Positions 17,376-27,739 of a stretch of 64,000 nt of DNA are shown piece by piece. The notes under the pieces were generated by a model that ran no database searches, was not told the DNA's origin, and saw only the letters and a list, made by a program, of their open reading frames with translations. Made by a program: the position numbers and the translations under genes. Source of the stretch: CAVQCA01 sp963710815 (lineage in GTDB: Bacteria > Pseudomonadota > Gammaproteobacteria > UBA9214). Numbering within the stretch: the stretch's first letter is position 1; each line of letters opens with the position of its first letter. The DNA lies in NCBI GenBank assembly GCA_963710815.1, contig CAVQCA010000022.1, forward strand, positions 1 to 64,000. The letters run 5' to 3'.

Positions 17376-17792
17376 CTATTTCCAGCAATCGCCGTCGGAC
17401 AGCGGCCCGCTGACCGACTTGGTGCCCGTTGAGTCCAGCGTGAAGGTGCCGCATTTGTCGTTCGTCCTGCCCACCCTGCGGGGTGGCACTAACGGTAAAG
17501 GACGACGTTGGTCTGCGCTATCGATGCTTAGCATGTAATTTCCCTTGTCGGTCAGCTTATGGAAGATGTCTGCTGACGTCGTACCGAGCGTCGCACCGGC
17601 ATAGGTGCCCTTGTCAGAGTAATAGCGCTCCAGCCGGTCCGCCAGCTCCAGCAGTTCACCCATACCCTCGGCGCGCCGCGACTTCATGACCTGGTCCCGG
17701 TAGGAGGGGTAGCCGAACGCGACGATAATGCCCAGGATCGCCACTACGATCATCGCCTCGATCAGGGTAAAGCCACGCATCATTCTGTTCAT
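17376..17792 (-). CDS. pilE: type IV minor pilin PilE-like
   Basis: A 138-residue prepilin with a short leader MNRMMRG cleaved before FTLIEAMIVVAILGII, the class III signal and hydrophobic N-terminal helix with Glu5. The C-terminus has DKCGTFTLDSTGTK and a DCW end, as in PilE minor pilins with a disulfide loop. Between about 17465 and 17511 the protein is read in a wrong frame; adding a C to the CC at 17511 (sense strand) and removing a G near 17465 gives SFTVSATPQGGQTNDKCGTF, the family sequence. It is the last gene of the minor pilin operon. The start has AGGACGG upstream. Confidence 0.88.
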   Translation of the reverse strand: MNRMMRGFTLIEAMIVVAILGIIVAFGYPSYRDQVMKSRRAEGMGELLELADRLERYYSDKGTYAGATLGTTSADIFHKLTDKGNYMLSIDSADQRRPLPLVPPRRVGRTNDKCGTFTLDSTGTKSVSGPLSDGDCWK

Positions 17793-17907
17793 AGCAACCG
17801 TCCTGTTTTGCCTGCCTCCATGCCCCGGCAACGGGGCATGGCATCGGTTCTGAGCCTGCCCCGGCTGTTCTTGTCCAGCCAGGGCAGGGGTATCTCAATC
17901 GCTCAGG

Positions 17908-20900
17908 TCAATCCAGCTGCGCCGCCCGGCCGTGAGATTCGGGCCCAGGTGAACGTTGTTCGGATGACCTCGATTCAATCGTCGTCGCCGGTGAGCCGCG
18001 GGTGCCGAGCAGATCCTTGTCGATCGGCAGCAGGTGCTGCTCCGGCACGTGACCGGGGGCGTACCGGCGGTAGTGATCGTATTTCGCGAGGTCCGGGTTG
18101 TCCTTAAGCAGGTTCGCGAGATCTAACAGCGCCTGGTTGAGTTCGCCCTCGCTCGTGGCACCCTGTACCTTGTCAAGTGCTCGCACGTACTGCGAATACA
18201 GACTGTCCTGGTTCGAGGGGTCGCCAATACCGCTACCACAATCTTGGCCACCTGTACCTGTCGTCAGGCAGTCGTACTCGCCGTATGTCAAGCCGCCGAG
18301 TTCCTGCTTGAGCGCGCTGTTATAGCTGGAATCGCCGTAGCAGGGGATCGAGGCGGGGGGAGCACGACGCAGGTTGTCGGCCAGGTCGCTGTAGTGCCAG
18401 AACATGGTGAGCTCGTACAGCAGGCCGTTGTCTACGCCGCCGTTGTAAGCTTTGGTCATGAGCGTCGTGTTGTCAGTGTATGTCAGGATCACAGGGTTTT
18501 TGCTGCTCTTGGACGTGCTGAGTCTGAAGGCCCTCGCATACGTACCTCCGAAGCGTGTGCCGCCGCCGTTGGATACGGGCAGGGTGTTCGGATCCTGCAG
18601 GGGGCATTCGGTGTTGTCATAGTGGGCCGCTTGGCAATAAGTTCCCTGCTTAAAGTTGTCAACATCGATAAACTGCACCGTCAGGGCGCCGTTGCGCCAG
18701 CGGTATTTGTTACCCTTTCCTTCCATGCTTTCGGTGATGTGCAGGTTGCGCGCCGGATCTCCTGACGTAGCCGACGGGCGGCGGCGGGGCTGGAGTGTTG
18801 TTCGAGCAGTTTGGGCTGCTGTAACTGTCCCAAGTAGTTGTTTCGGTGACGTCATATGAGAAGTCTGGCGCGTTGCTCAGCACTTGCTGATCCGTATAGC
18901 ACACCGGGTCGCGGTAATCGTGCAGGCCCAGCACGCACTGCGAGCGTGTACCCACCACGCCGCCGTCGAGAATGGACCGTTGGTTCAACTTCACCCGCAC
19001 GCTGGGCGTACTGCCATCGCCACACTTGCCGTCGCTGCCGCCCGCCTTGGCGATGTCGTCCAGCGTGAACACGAAGCCTGTATGGCCATCGAGTGTGAAG
19101 CTCCTCAAAGCACTTACAGGGTCGCCACTGGTCTCCAGTTTATTGGTGATCGTGTCCTCGTATTCAACCACGGGCCAGCTGTCGCAGCCGATCTGCAGCT
19201 CCGCACTCGGGGAGAGATCGCCGTTGGCTACGACGATGATGAACTCCTTGTCGTTGGCAAGCCGCGTTGTCTGACCGCTGTTGCCGTAGACCTCGGATTC
19301 TGGCGTCGTTAGCGTCGTATCATAGGCGCGGTTGAGTTCGGGCACGACCGCCCCGATGCATCCGTCGCCCGCCACGACGCTGCCGCCGGGACAGACAGGG
19401 GGAGTGGTATCGGTGGCATTGGTCGTTGGAACGACGGGTGCGCCGATAAAGCTGGCCTTGCCGCGCCGGGGTTCCAGCCGGAACAGATCCACGTCAATGG
19501 TGTTGGTGACGGGATTGAAGAGATTGTTTGCGTCACTGTATTCGTGGAAGTGCCCGTCGACGGCGCCTCCCGCGCCATCGTGATCAGCCGCGGCCAACAT
19601 GTCGTAGCCCTCGGTTTCGTCTACGTCACTTTGTGTTAAGGAGTAGTGTGGGGCGGCCGTACTGACGCTCGGCGCCATGGTGCCACCATAGGGGCTGTCC
19701 GTCTCCACGTCCAGATGGCCGTCAAGCAGTATGGGCGCAGGCTGGACCGGCAGGCGCAGGCCGTTGATGAGCATGATGTCCTGTCCCTGGCCCAGGCGGG
19801 CGATGTCCGGCTGGGAAATGTTGCCGTCGCCGAGCCCCACTCCGACGGGGAATTTGCCGCCGGTGTACTCGTCGCAGGCATCCAGCGACTGGTCGTGATT
19901 GGTGTTGAAGACAACTTCCCCGCCGTCGCCCCCGGTGAGGTAATCCAGGGACATCAGCCAGCTGGAGCCGGCTCCATCAGTCCCCGGGCCGCGTGTCACG
20001 ACTGTCACGCGCCCGGCGCGAAGCTTGGGCGAACCCAGCACCTGTTCGTCAGCAGGCAAGGATACCCGCCAGCCTTTGGCTTTGGTGCATTGTGTCGGAT
20101 CCTGACCCGTACACAGATAGTCGACCGAATTCGCGGTATCCATGTACCGGATGATATCGGCTGCCGGGGGGGTGGTGATCGTGCAGGGGGAGCTGTTGGT
20201 GAATGTCGGCTCGGTTGCATGCAGGGTCTGGTCGACGATCTTGGTTCCCGGGCCGCGGTCCCAGATGCCATAGATGGCCTGCGGTGGATAGGTGTTCGCC
20301 GGATAGTTGGTCGACCCTCCCACTGATGCTGGATGGTGCCAGTGCCGAAGTAGACCATATAGCCGCCGTTTGGCTGGCTGCCGATTTCCGGTGCGGTGGT
20401 GATGGGTTGCAGCGGTGTTCCATCGGTGTCTATCTTGCCGGTGTATAGTTTGATCACCGTGTTATCGTGCAAATTGAAACGCCACATGTTGCCGCTGTCA
20501 TCGCCGGCATAGGCGAAATCAACCACGCTATCACCGTCGGTGTCGACCAGCGTCGGGGCGGCGAGACCCTCTGCTACAGGTGCGCAAGAGGTGCCTTCGC
20601 AGGCGGATATTTTGGTCACGGTATAATCTTCCAGGCTGATGAGCAGCAGTCTGGCTTTGCCGCTGGTGCTGCCAAAACCGTTGCCGGTGACGATGTACCA
20701 TTTGCCATTCGCCAGGCGGGCGATGGTCGGCGAGCCGTAGATATGGCCGATATCGGCGCCGGTCTTCTCGAACAAGACCTTGTCGTTGCTGGCGTCCGGA
20801 TTGGTGACATCCAGCGCGAACAGCCCCTTGGCGCCGGCTCCCAGGCCGCCGGTGAGCACGGTCTTCCAGTTCCCGCTTGTGGTGCCGACCTCGGCATCCG

Positions 20901-21887
20901 CGGCCGTCAGTTCACCGTCGACGAAGTAGGTGTGGACATAGGGAATGTTTTTCAGCTTGTCGAGCTTGCTCACGGGCGGAGGCGGTGCAGGCGTAGTTGA
21001 GCCGGGATCGTAGTCCGGATCGACGATCAGCATTGACGGGATATAGGCATACACTTCGTCCCCGTTGGCGGCATCGAAGACATGCAGCATGCCGTCGTTG
21101 GCGCCCATGGCAATCCGTTTCTCTCGGCCGGCCTGGTCTGTCTTGAAGGCAGAAAAATTGTCGAAGTTGAAATTTTCCGGCGGGTCGCCGATGTACACGG
21201 GGTTCGAATTGATAATATCGCCGAGCAGGCTGGAGCGGATGCGGTAGGTGCCGCCCGGGTTGCTTTTTTCGTTGCTGTGGTCGCCGCGGATGAAATTCAG
21301 TATCGGGCTTGCGGACAGCGTGTCGGTGAAGACACCGTCGCCATTAGGATCGTAAGCCGCGGGGTCCAGGGCCTGCTTTTGCGTGGCACTCAACCCGTTT
21401 GTGGCTTCCATCGGAAATTAACCTGGCGCAGGTTTGTCAGCGTAAGTATGTATAGATCGTTCCGTCCCGTATCCCAGTAATCCGTATAGCTCGTACAATT
21501 TGTGTCAGCACACTCGTTTTTATAAAAGGTAGCGCGCGCCATCCAGTTGGTTCCCGTGGCCTCTGGTGGATTGGAGCCTACTACCGCATCGGTGATCAGC
21601 TTGCCTGCCGAACCTGCCGGACAGGTCGTCGTGTCAGTGGGTGTTTGTCCGCAGAGAGTGTACTGGATGAGGTCACCCTGCCATGCACCGTTTTCTAACC
21701 ATGGCGCATAGGCATGAACGCTGTCGCCCGACAGGTCCGTGCCGGACAGGGCATAAGGGGCGAGCGTTGTCGTCGGCTGCTCACTAATGGTGGTTTCGTT
21801 GATGATGAACGCCGCGTACAGGGCGGTGCTTATTACCACAATCGCAGCGGCAGCAATGAGGTAACGGCTCTTTATCTTCATTTTCAT
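17908..21887 (-). CDS. pilY1: PilY1-like pilus assembly/adhesin protein (several frameshifts)
   Basis: Four overlapping frames read as one protein of about 1,326 residues once shifts near 21405, 20325 and 18775 are restored. It starts with a membrane-anchor or signal helix (YLIAAAAIVVISTALYAAF). The PilY1/PilC beta-propeller follows: GDIINSNPVYIGDP, GANDGMLHVFDA, PYVHTYFVDGELTAAD, and the calcium-loop-like DTDGDSVVDFAYAGDDSGNMWRF, continuing to SSWLMSLDYLTGG. Two departures from the usual protein stand out: the long N-terminal von Willebrand-type domain is absent, and about 600 residues follow the propeller. These contain many cysteines and a PAPPPPVG linker. It sits between pilX and pilE, the normal place. 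The shifts may be sequence errors or decay. Confidence 0.82.
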
Positions 21888-21905
21888 GACACGGTCTCCA
21901 GTGAA

Positions 21906-22469
21906 TCAACAGGGAGGCTTGGCGGATACGTACACCGATTGCACGGTGCGCCTGGCGCCCCTGCTGGAATCGTTCTGTGCAGAGATAAGAAAGATGTAAC
22001 GTACGCAGTCCGAGGTGGAAGTTGTTGAATTGTATGAGGCAGAGCCTTTGTAACTCTGACTGCATTTCAGGTCTTTGTACGGACCGAAATATTCCACGAT
22101 ATAGCGGGAGGGTGCGGTGTCATCATCGGGTGGTATCGTCAGGTAGGAAGCGTCTGGCCAGTTCACTGCCGCGGGATCGAAAGCGGGCTTGGAACCGCTG
22201 GGAAGGTCGTAGTACCCGACGCCCGGCACCGTGCATTTCTCAACCGCGGTTTGTGCAACCTGCTCGCCCGTGGCGAGCGTTGCTTCCGCGTTGTTCAGCG
22301 CCCTGGCCTGGAACTGGCTGTTACCGGCCATCAGGTTCTCCAGCCGCGCGATGTTCATTCCAAACACGCCGAGGATGGTGAGAACGAGCAGGACAATCAG
22401 CGCCATGAACAGGGCAGCGCCCTGCTGGCGGTGGTGGATCGTTAATGATACGGCTGGGGAATGCGACAT
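21906..22469 (-). CDS. pilX: type IV pilus minor pilin PilX-like
   Basis: A 187-residue protein with the PilX N-terminal form QQGAALFMALIVLLVLTILG: the glycine-alanine cleavage region lacks Phe1 and is followed by a long hydrophobic helix, then NIARLENLMAGNSQFQARALNNAEATL, which is the typical PilX amphipathic stretch. Four cysteines occur in the globular part and the protein ends KPPC. Minor pilins PilVWXE and FimU/FimT prime pilus assembly and carry PilY1 to the tip. This frame is intact, unlike its neighbours pilW and pilY1. Confidence 0.9.
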   Translation of the reverse strand: MSHSPAVSLTIHHRQQGAALFMALIVLLVLTILGVFGMNIARLENLMAGNSQFQARALNNAEATLATGEQVAQTAVEKCTVPGVGYYDLPSGSKPAFDPAAVNWPDASYLTIPPDDDTAPSRYIVEYFGPYKDLKCSQSYKGSASYNSTTSTSDCVRYIFLISAQNDSSRGARRTVQSVYVSAKPPC

Positions 22470-22484
22470 AACTTGAACTCCGGC

Positions 22485-23538
22485 TTAACGATTGCGCAGC
22501 ATGACGGTAGTTGTGTAGAGCTGCCGGCGGTAACCATCATTGAAGGGGGTGATCACACCGGGCATGGTGTACGTTGTTCGTATTGGTGTAGCCGGTCTCC
22601 GGGCACTCCGCACGCGTCAGCAACCAGTACTGGACGGCGATGACATTGCCCCAGTCTGAGTCGATTTTAGAGTCGCCGGCATCCACGTAGTCGTCGGCCG
22701 ACTTGTCCCCGTCGGTGTCGATGCCGTATTTGACCTCGAACTTTTCGACGCCTGTGGCGATCTCTTCCGCCGCGGGTTTCCCGCTATCGTCGAGGCTTTC
22801 GCGGAGCAGCGAAGGGACCGCGGTGCCGCGGCACTTGGTGGTGGGGGACGGGCCGATGTAATAGGCGTGCGCGACCAGTTCCGCCACGCGCTCGTCGGGT
22901 GCGGCACCCGCGTCGGGTGCGGATGGGGTCGAGAGGTCGTAGTCCATGTCATTATCTATCTTGCCTGCGTCCTTGCCCTGAAATATGCGGCCGAGCGCCT
23001 CGCCGGAGGCCGTTAGCGAGGAGCGCAGGTAGAGCCGGTTGGCTTCAAAATCCGGTGTTGTCTGACTGCCGACCTGCCAGGGCGCCTGGTAGCGCGTCAC
23101 CAGGATGTCGCTGCCCAGGTAGTCGCTGTCGGGGATGCAGCCAGTAGCCGGATACTGGAAGTATAGCCGGAATTGGTATTGTTCATACCGAATATCGGCC
23201 TGTCCAGCATGCGGCCCCAGGTATTGTCGTCTTTATTGCATGTGCCGTCGTCATTCAGCATCGGGGCAGTGCCCGATATCAGTTCGATGTCGGCATTGCC
23301 GCCCCAGTAACTGGCACGCCGCAGGTCCTGGGCGATGGTCTCAACCGCGTAACGGGCGTTTTCCTGCTGGTGCCCGAGGGTGTCCTGGATGGTGAAGCTC
23401 TTCTTGGAACTGAGGTAGATCTGCCCGATGCCGGCAAGCAGAATGAGCGTAATGACCAGCGCCACCATGAGTTCGACCAGGCTGAAGCCATGGCAACGGC
23501 GGTATAAGTGTATCCAGATTGAGGTCTGCCTTATGCAT
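22485..23538 (-). CDS. pilW: type IV pilus minor pilin PilW-like (three frameshifts)
   Basis: The ATG at 23538 overlaps the end of pilV. After MHKADLNLDTLIPPL the prepilin motif HGFSLVELMVALVITLILLAGIGQIYLSSKKSF is in another frame (one extra C near 23490). A second shift near 23165 joins NTNSGY to YFQYPATGCIPDSDYLGSDI, and a third near 22575 gives the true end, TMPGVITPFNDGYRRQLYTT then a TVMLRNR tail. Restored length is about 350 residues, normal for PilW. The homology is continuous across all three breaks, so they look like sequence indels. It lies between pilV and pilX in the minor pilin operon. Confidence 0.85.
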
Positions 23539-24171
23539 TGGGTATCGGCCTCGGGATGGTCACGTTCAATTGCATGCAGCGCAGGCTTTTCTCATTGCTT
23601 GGGTAGGAGACGTTGCCGTTAGCATCCACCTACAGTCCGTTTTAGTGGCGCCGGTCCGGGACTCGTCCCAATACACGGTAACGTCATAGCTGACAATATC
23701 GTCGAGTGCGCCGACGGGTGTGCCGAGCGTCCCGTCGATGCCGGGGTCGATTGCCTGTGTGATCTTGGCCTTGCCGGTGGGCAAGATGCGTTCTACAGCG
23801 CTACACCAGGTATCGAGGTCGTATTCGGCCATGGTCGAGGGATCAGACGAAGTCGGAGGGCGGGGCAGGCAGCGGATCAGGGCAACGGCCATTCCATAAT
23901 TGTCGACTATAGCGGTAACTTCATTCGTTGAGGTGTCCGTGGTATAGCTACCCGCCACATTGGCGCGCATTCGATCTGCGATGTCATAGATCAGCTGGGT
24001 TGCGTGTGTGCGCGTGGTGGCCATGGTGTTGGAGCGCAGGCCCGTGGTCTGCAGTGCCGCCAGTCCCAGCAGGCCGATGGCCAGAACCAGCAGGGCGATC
24101 AGGACCTCGAGCAGGGTAAAGCCAGACTGGTGCATTCCTCGTGAAAAAGTCATGGCAGATGTGTTAGTCAT
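23531..24171 (-). CDS. pilV: type IV pilus minor pilin PilV-like (one frameshift)
   Basis: The prepilin leader ends QSG before FTLLEVLIALLVLAIGLLGLAALQ, with the hydrophobic helix and QTTGLRSNTMATTRT that mark PilV. The start at 24171 is three bases after the fimT stop; an ATG at 24183 overlapping that stop is also possible. The frame breaks near 23632: the expected end is VDANGNVSYPSNEKSLRCMQ then LNVTIPRPIPNA, which is in the next frame and stops at 23531, overlapping pilW. Restored length is 213 residues. It is the second gene of the operon. Confidence 0.86.
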
Positions 24172-24173
24172 AT

Positions 24174-24758
24174 TTAGCTGCATCCAACCGTGGCAACACT
24201 GGTGTGCCCCTGTGGTGTGATGGAAATCTTGCGAGCCTGTGTTTTCTCGCAGTTCTTTGCCTCGATGGTGAAATCAACTGTGTCAGCACTATCTCTCGAG
24301 CATGCGCCGGACAGGTGGGTGCCGGACAACCCCGTCGGGAGAAAACACAAAAGACCAGCATCGGTGGTCAGGGTGCTTCCCTGGGAAAGGCCTTTGTTGG
24401 TTCTCATGATGCAATCTTCCGTCTTGAGACATTTTCCCGTGCCTATGTCGGGCGCCTTATGTCCGGCCAGGTCAGTATCTCTGTCCAGGTCAGAAAAAAC
24501 GATCCAGCCATCCGCCCAGGTGTCCTTGCCGGTACAAGTCGCCTGGTCGCTACTCGCGCAAACGACAATATTTTCGCCACGCTTCAGCGCTTCACTGCGT
24601 GCCAGCTGGATGGCGGAGATCAGGTCATTGGCCTGTCCCGTCACGCGGTTGTTCTTGATAAAGGACTGGAACGCCGGAACGCCCGCGGCCAGCAAGATAG
24701 TAAGCACGACAATGGTGATCAGTAATTCCACCAGGGTGAATCCGGGTTCTTTGTCCAT
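24174..24758 (-). CDS. fimT: GspH/FimT-type pseudopilin
   Basis: A 194-residue prepilin: leader MDKEPG then FTLVELLITIVVLTILLAAGVPAFQSFIKNNRV, the FimT/FimU pattern with Glu5. NDLISAIQLARSEALKRG follows, a segment conserved in the family, and then a cysteine-containing globular domain. In-frame ATGs at 24782 and 24794 would give longer leaders; the short one fits prepilin peptidase substrates better. It is the first gene of the minor pilin operon fimT-pilV-pilW-pilX-pilY1-pilE. A second FimT-like gene lies at 29.6-30.4 kb. Confidence 0.9.
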   Translation of the reverse strand: MDKEPGFTLVELLITIVVLTILLAAGVPAFQSFIKNNRVTGQANDLISAIQLARSEALKRGENIVVCASSDQATCTGKDTWADGWIVFSDLDRDTDLAGHKAPDIGTGKCLKTEDCIMRTNKGLSQGSTLTTDAGLLCFLPTGLSGTHLSGACSRDSADTVDFTIEAKNCEKTQARKISITPQGHTSVATVGCS

Positions 24759-25124
24759 AGTCAATTTATTACAAACCTCGCTCATCAATGTCATCCGCTA
24801 TAAGATAAGCGGCTGATATTACCCGACAGGCGGACTGATTACGCGGATTTGTGCGTCAGTTTTCCGTCAGATTCTGTCCGGTCCACCCGCTCTGTCCGGC
24901 GTGCGTAAAAAATCTTCATGCTATTCCATTCGTTGACAAGGCGTGGATGGCGGTGGAGTCGGCTCATCCGGGTCATTTCGACCGTTCGCTTCGCGTCGTC
25001 GCTGGACTGCGGGCGGCATGGCATCATCGTTTTTAGCGGCTTCTGTCGTTATCGGGCCCGAATCGATATGCTTTACCTGAATTCAGTCTCCCGCGGGCGG
25101 ATCAGCGAGCAGGGTCCATGAATC
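24759..25124. other. divergent promoter region fimT/thiO
   Basis: About 365 bases between divergent genes. It must contain the minor pilin operon promoter and the thiO promoter. I see no repeat copy, no RNA gene and no clear regulator site. Confidence 0.5.
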
Positions 25125-26232
25125 ATGAGTAACGAGGTACCAGGGAAGTGTGTAGTGGTGGGCGGCGGCCTGCTGGGTCTGCTGGCTGCACGCGCGCTGA
25201 GCCAGGCCGGAGCCACGGTGACCCTGCTGGAACGGGAAGAAACCTGCCGTGAATCCTCCTGGGCCGGCGGCGGCATACTGTCGTCACTGACTCCCTGGCG
25301 GTATCCGGATGCGGTTTCCACGCTGGTCAGCTGGAGTCAGCAGTACTACCCGGTGCTGGCCCGGGAACTGCGTGAAGAGACCGGCACGGATGTCGAATGG
25401 ACCCTGTGCGGGATGTTGATGGTCGATGTTGCCATCGACAGTGCTATCGAGGCGTGGGCGGAGAAATATCATTACCGGGTGCAGTCGCTCGACGGGGTCT
25501 CAGGTTGCATCACTGGAACCGGCTCTGGCAGTCGATTCCCGTGCCTCGATACTGTTGCCGCATGTGGGGCAGCTTCGCAACCCGCGACTCTGCAAGGCGT
25601 TGCGCCGGTCATTGTTGCAGCGTGGTGTCACGATTCACGAGCATACGCCCGTCCAGGGGATCATCTATCGGGATGGCGCCATTGAAGGGGTCAGCACACC
25701 CCGGGGGGAGTATCACGCGGAGCAGGTGGTGATCGCCGGCGGCGCGTGGAGCGCGCAACTCCTCAAGGACACCGGACTGGAGCTTCCCGTCCGGCCGGTG
25801 CGCGGCCAGATGATCCAGTTTCAGGCCCCTCCGGGCATGTTGAAGCATATCGTTCACTATAAGGAACACTACCTCATTCCCCGCCTGGACGGTCTCATCC
25901 TGGCCGGCAGCACCCTGGAATTCACCGGTTTCGACAAGTCGACGACACGGGAGGCGCGCGATGAACTGGTGCGCGCGGCAACCGACCTCGTGCCGGCATT
26001 GTCCGAATGTGAACTCGTCAGGCACTGGGCCGGTCTTCGGCCCGGATCGCCTGAGGGGGTGCCCTTTATCGGTGAACATCCCCGGATTCGGGGTTTATTC
26101 GTGAATACCGGTCACTTCCGCAACGGCGTGGTGATGGCTCCAGCGTCAACCCAGCTGTTGCTTGACCTGATGCGGCGGCGGGCCGGATTCACGGATCCTG
26201 AACCCTATTCGATTGAAAAATATATGAAATAA
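25125..26232 (+). CDS. thiO: glycine oxidase ThiO (frameshifted in this sequence)
   Basis: An FAD-dependent amine oxidase that makes iminoglycine for the thiazole of thiamin. The dinucleotide-binding motif VVVGGGLLGLLAARAL is at the N-terminus, followed by ESSWAGGGILSSLTPW; the C-terminal part has HWAGLRPGSPEGVPFIGEHP and the GHFRNGVVMAPAS motif near FAD. The frame breaks at a GGGG at about 25494-25497; dropping one G gives LDGSQVASLEPAL and a 368-residue protein of normal length. No other thiamin gene lies in the window, so related amine oxidases remain possible. Confidence 0.85.
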
Positions 26233-26290
26233 TATTTCCTGACTGCAGGGAGATAGACGTCGGCAGGGCGCGCGGATTATACTTTGATCC

Positions 26291-26731
26291 ATGGAAAAAC
26301 ATTCACACAGACAAATGCTTAGCTCACGCCAACTGGCCGAGCTGCTGAAAAGCCACGGGATTCTTCCGACCCGGCCGCGCCTGTTGATCGCGCAGGTGCT
26401 GTTCACGCGCACCGAGCACATGTCCGCCGATCAGGTCATGTATTACGTCAATAACGGCAGGGACCATGTCTCCAAGGCGACGGTCTATAACACGCTGGGG
26501 GTGTTTGCCCGCAACGGGTTGATCCGCGAGGTCATCGTGGACCCGGCGCGCGTGTTCTATGATCCCAATACCAGCAATCATCACCATTTCTACAACATTG
26601 ATACCGGCGAACTGAGGGACATCGAGGCCGCCGAGCTTGACATTGAAACGCTGCCCGAGCCACCGGAGGGGACGGTGGCCGATGGTGTAGATGTCATTAT
26701 CCGTGTGCGCAATGCCGCAACTGCAGTTTGA
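26291..26731 (+). CDS. Fur-family transcriptional regulator
   Basis: A 146-residue winged-helix repressor. The DNA-binding helix region reads LPTRPRLLIAQVLF and then VSKATVYNTLGVFARNGLI, the Fur recognition-helix pattern. The dimerisation part has a HHHFYNIDTGEL segment, but the C-terminal CxxC pairs that hold structural zinc in Fur and PerR are missing. This resembles Irr-like members of the family. Its target metal or ligand cannot be read from the sequence. It is followed by tRNA-Thr on the same strand. Confidence 0.88.
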   Translation: MEKHSHRQMLSSRQLAELLKSHGILPTRPRLLIAQVLFTRTEHMSADQVMYYVNNGRDHVSKATVYNTLGVFARNGLIREVIVDPARVFYDPNTSNHHHFYNIDTGELRDIEAAELDIETLPEPPEGTVADGVDVIIRVRNAATAV

Positions 26732-26759
26732 ATCCGCGCTATTCGGCCGGTAGCCATTT

Positions 26760-26789
26760 TTGCTTCCTTAACCGCCGTCGTTTTATACT
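26760..26789 (+). promoter_or_regulatory. tRNA-Thr promoter
   Basis: TTGCTT (26760-26765) and TATACT (26784-26789) are separated by 18 bases, with the tRNA beginning 12 bases after the -10 box. Both match the sigma-70 consensus well. Confidence 0.7.
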
Positions 26790-26800
26790 GCCCCGCCGCA

Positions 26801-26876
<76 letters not shown>

Positions 26877-26977
26877 TTCTACGCAATGACACTTGAAGCA
26901 GTGCACCCGTATGCACATGTCGTGGAGCCTGAATGCAGGCTAGTGCCAGCAGCCGGGGAAACAAGGAGAAGACGGTA

Positions 26978-27328
26978 ATGCAGCCAATACTTGCGGTTGA
27001 ATACAGGGTAAAGGTTGGTGAGGATGAGCTGAAGGAGGAAACCGTACCCCTGCATGGACTGGAGGAGCTTCTTGCCTATGTGGCGCCCGGAGGGGGGTGT
27101 GAACAGATTCCCTCGGAAGTGAGCGAAATCAGGATGGTGTTTCTTCCCCCGAAGCATCCAAACCGGGGTAATCCGTTGGCCGATGTGCCGGTGACCCTGC
27201 AGCTCGGGATGGTGTTTTTCAGTGGCCCCCTGTCCGAGGTGGCACGCACGGTGCAGGAACTTCTCGACAAGGCCGGCCGCCGTGAGCTGTCAGAATCCTT
27301 TCTCCTGGTTATCGGCCTGAATTCATGA
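26978..27328 (+). CDS. conserved-looking protein of unknown function
   Basis: A 116-residue soluble protein starting MQPILAVEYRVKVGEDELKE, with GGAGAAG as ribosome binding site. It has no signal peptide, membrane segment or cysteine-rich motif; one Cys occurs in GGGCEQIP. The alternation of charged and hydrophobic residues looks like a small alpha/beta fold. An open frame extends upstream to 26933, but without a good start. I do not recognise the family. It lies between tRNA-Thr and typA on the same strand, followed by a hairpin at about 27335-27357. Confidence 0.6.
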   Translation: MQPILAVEYRVKVGEDELKEETVPLHGLEELLAYVAPGGGCEQIPSEVSEIRMVFLPPKHPNRGNPLADVPVTLQLGMVFFSGPLSEVARTVQELLDKAGRRELSESFLLVIGLNS

Positions 27329-27440
27329 GATGTGCCCGGGTCTCCGGCAATGCCGGCTTCCCGGGAGCCGGTAAACGTAACGCGAGGCACCTGTCGCCGT
27401 GGTGATGTCTCAACGGCGGAATTCGCGGGCGCTTCAGCGG

Positions 27441-27501
27441 CAGGCAAACGACCGAGCCGCGCTTTCCAGACGTTCAGGCTGCAACCGGGTCGCAAAGCCT
27501 G
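27441..27501 (+). ncRNA. candidate structured RNA upstream of typA
   Basis: CAGGC (27441-27445) pairs with GCCTG (27497-27501), an internal loop of AAA against CAAA follows, then CGACC (27449-27453) pairs with GGTCG (27488-27492). The GGCAAAC and CGCAAAGCC pieces resemble the first helix of GEMM-type cyclic-dinucleotide riboswitches, but the second conserved helix is not convincingly present. Together with the terminator before typA this could be a leader element. Low confidence. Confidence 0.25.
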
Positions 27502-27687
27502 TATAGTGGTCCGACGGATTTTCCGGCTGTCTCCAACCCCGCGGTGAAATTTGGGTCACGGCCATGATACCGGGTCGTCAATCCGGCTGACGGGCTGCAC
27601 CGCAGGCGGTGAAGTGGTTTCTTCCCGGCAGCAGGCAGGAGAGTCCTTTCTTCTCTTCGGCACTAAAATCAGGAATATCCAGTCAAG

Positions 27688-27709
27688 CCCGCCACTCGCG
27701 GGTTTTTTT
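27688..27709 (+). terminator. intrinsic terminator just upstream of typA
   Basis: CCCGC / GCGGG stem with a five-base loop followed by seven T, ending 30 bases before the typA start. The nearest upstream gene ends 360 bases earlier, so this terminates either a leader/small RNA or acts as an attenuator for typA. Confidence 0.75.
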
Positions 27710-27739
27710 GATGTGTAACGATCCGGGTACGACCAGAGC

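Noticed and set aside
27441..27501. A full GEMM cyclic-di-GMP riboswitch
   Set aside because: Only the first-helix motifs match; the second conserved helix and its receptor sequence are not convincing, so I list it only as a candidate structured RNA.
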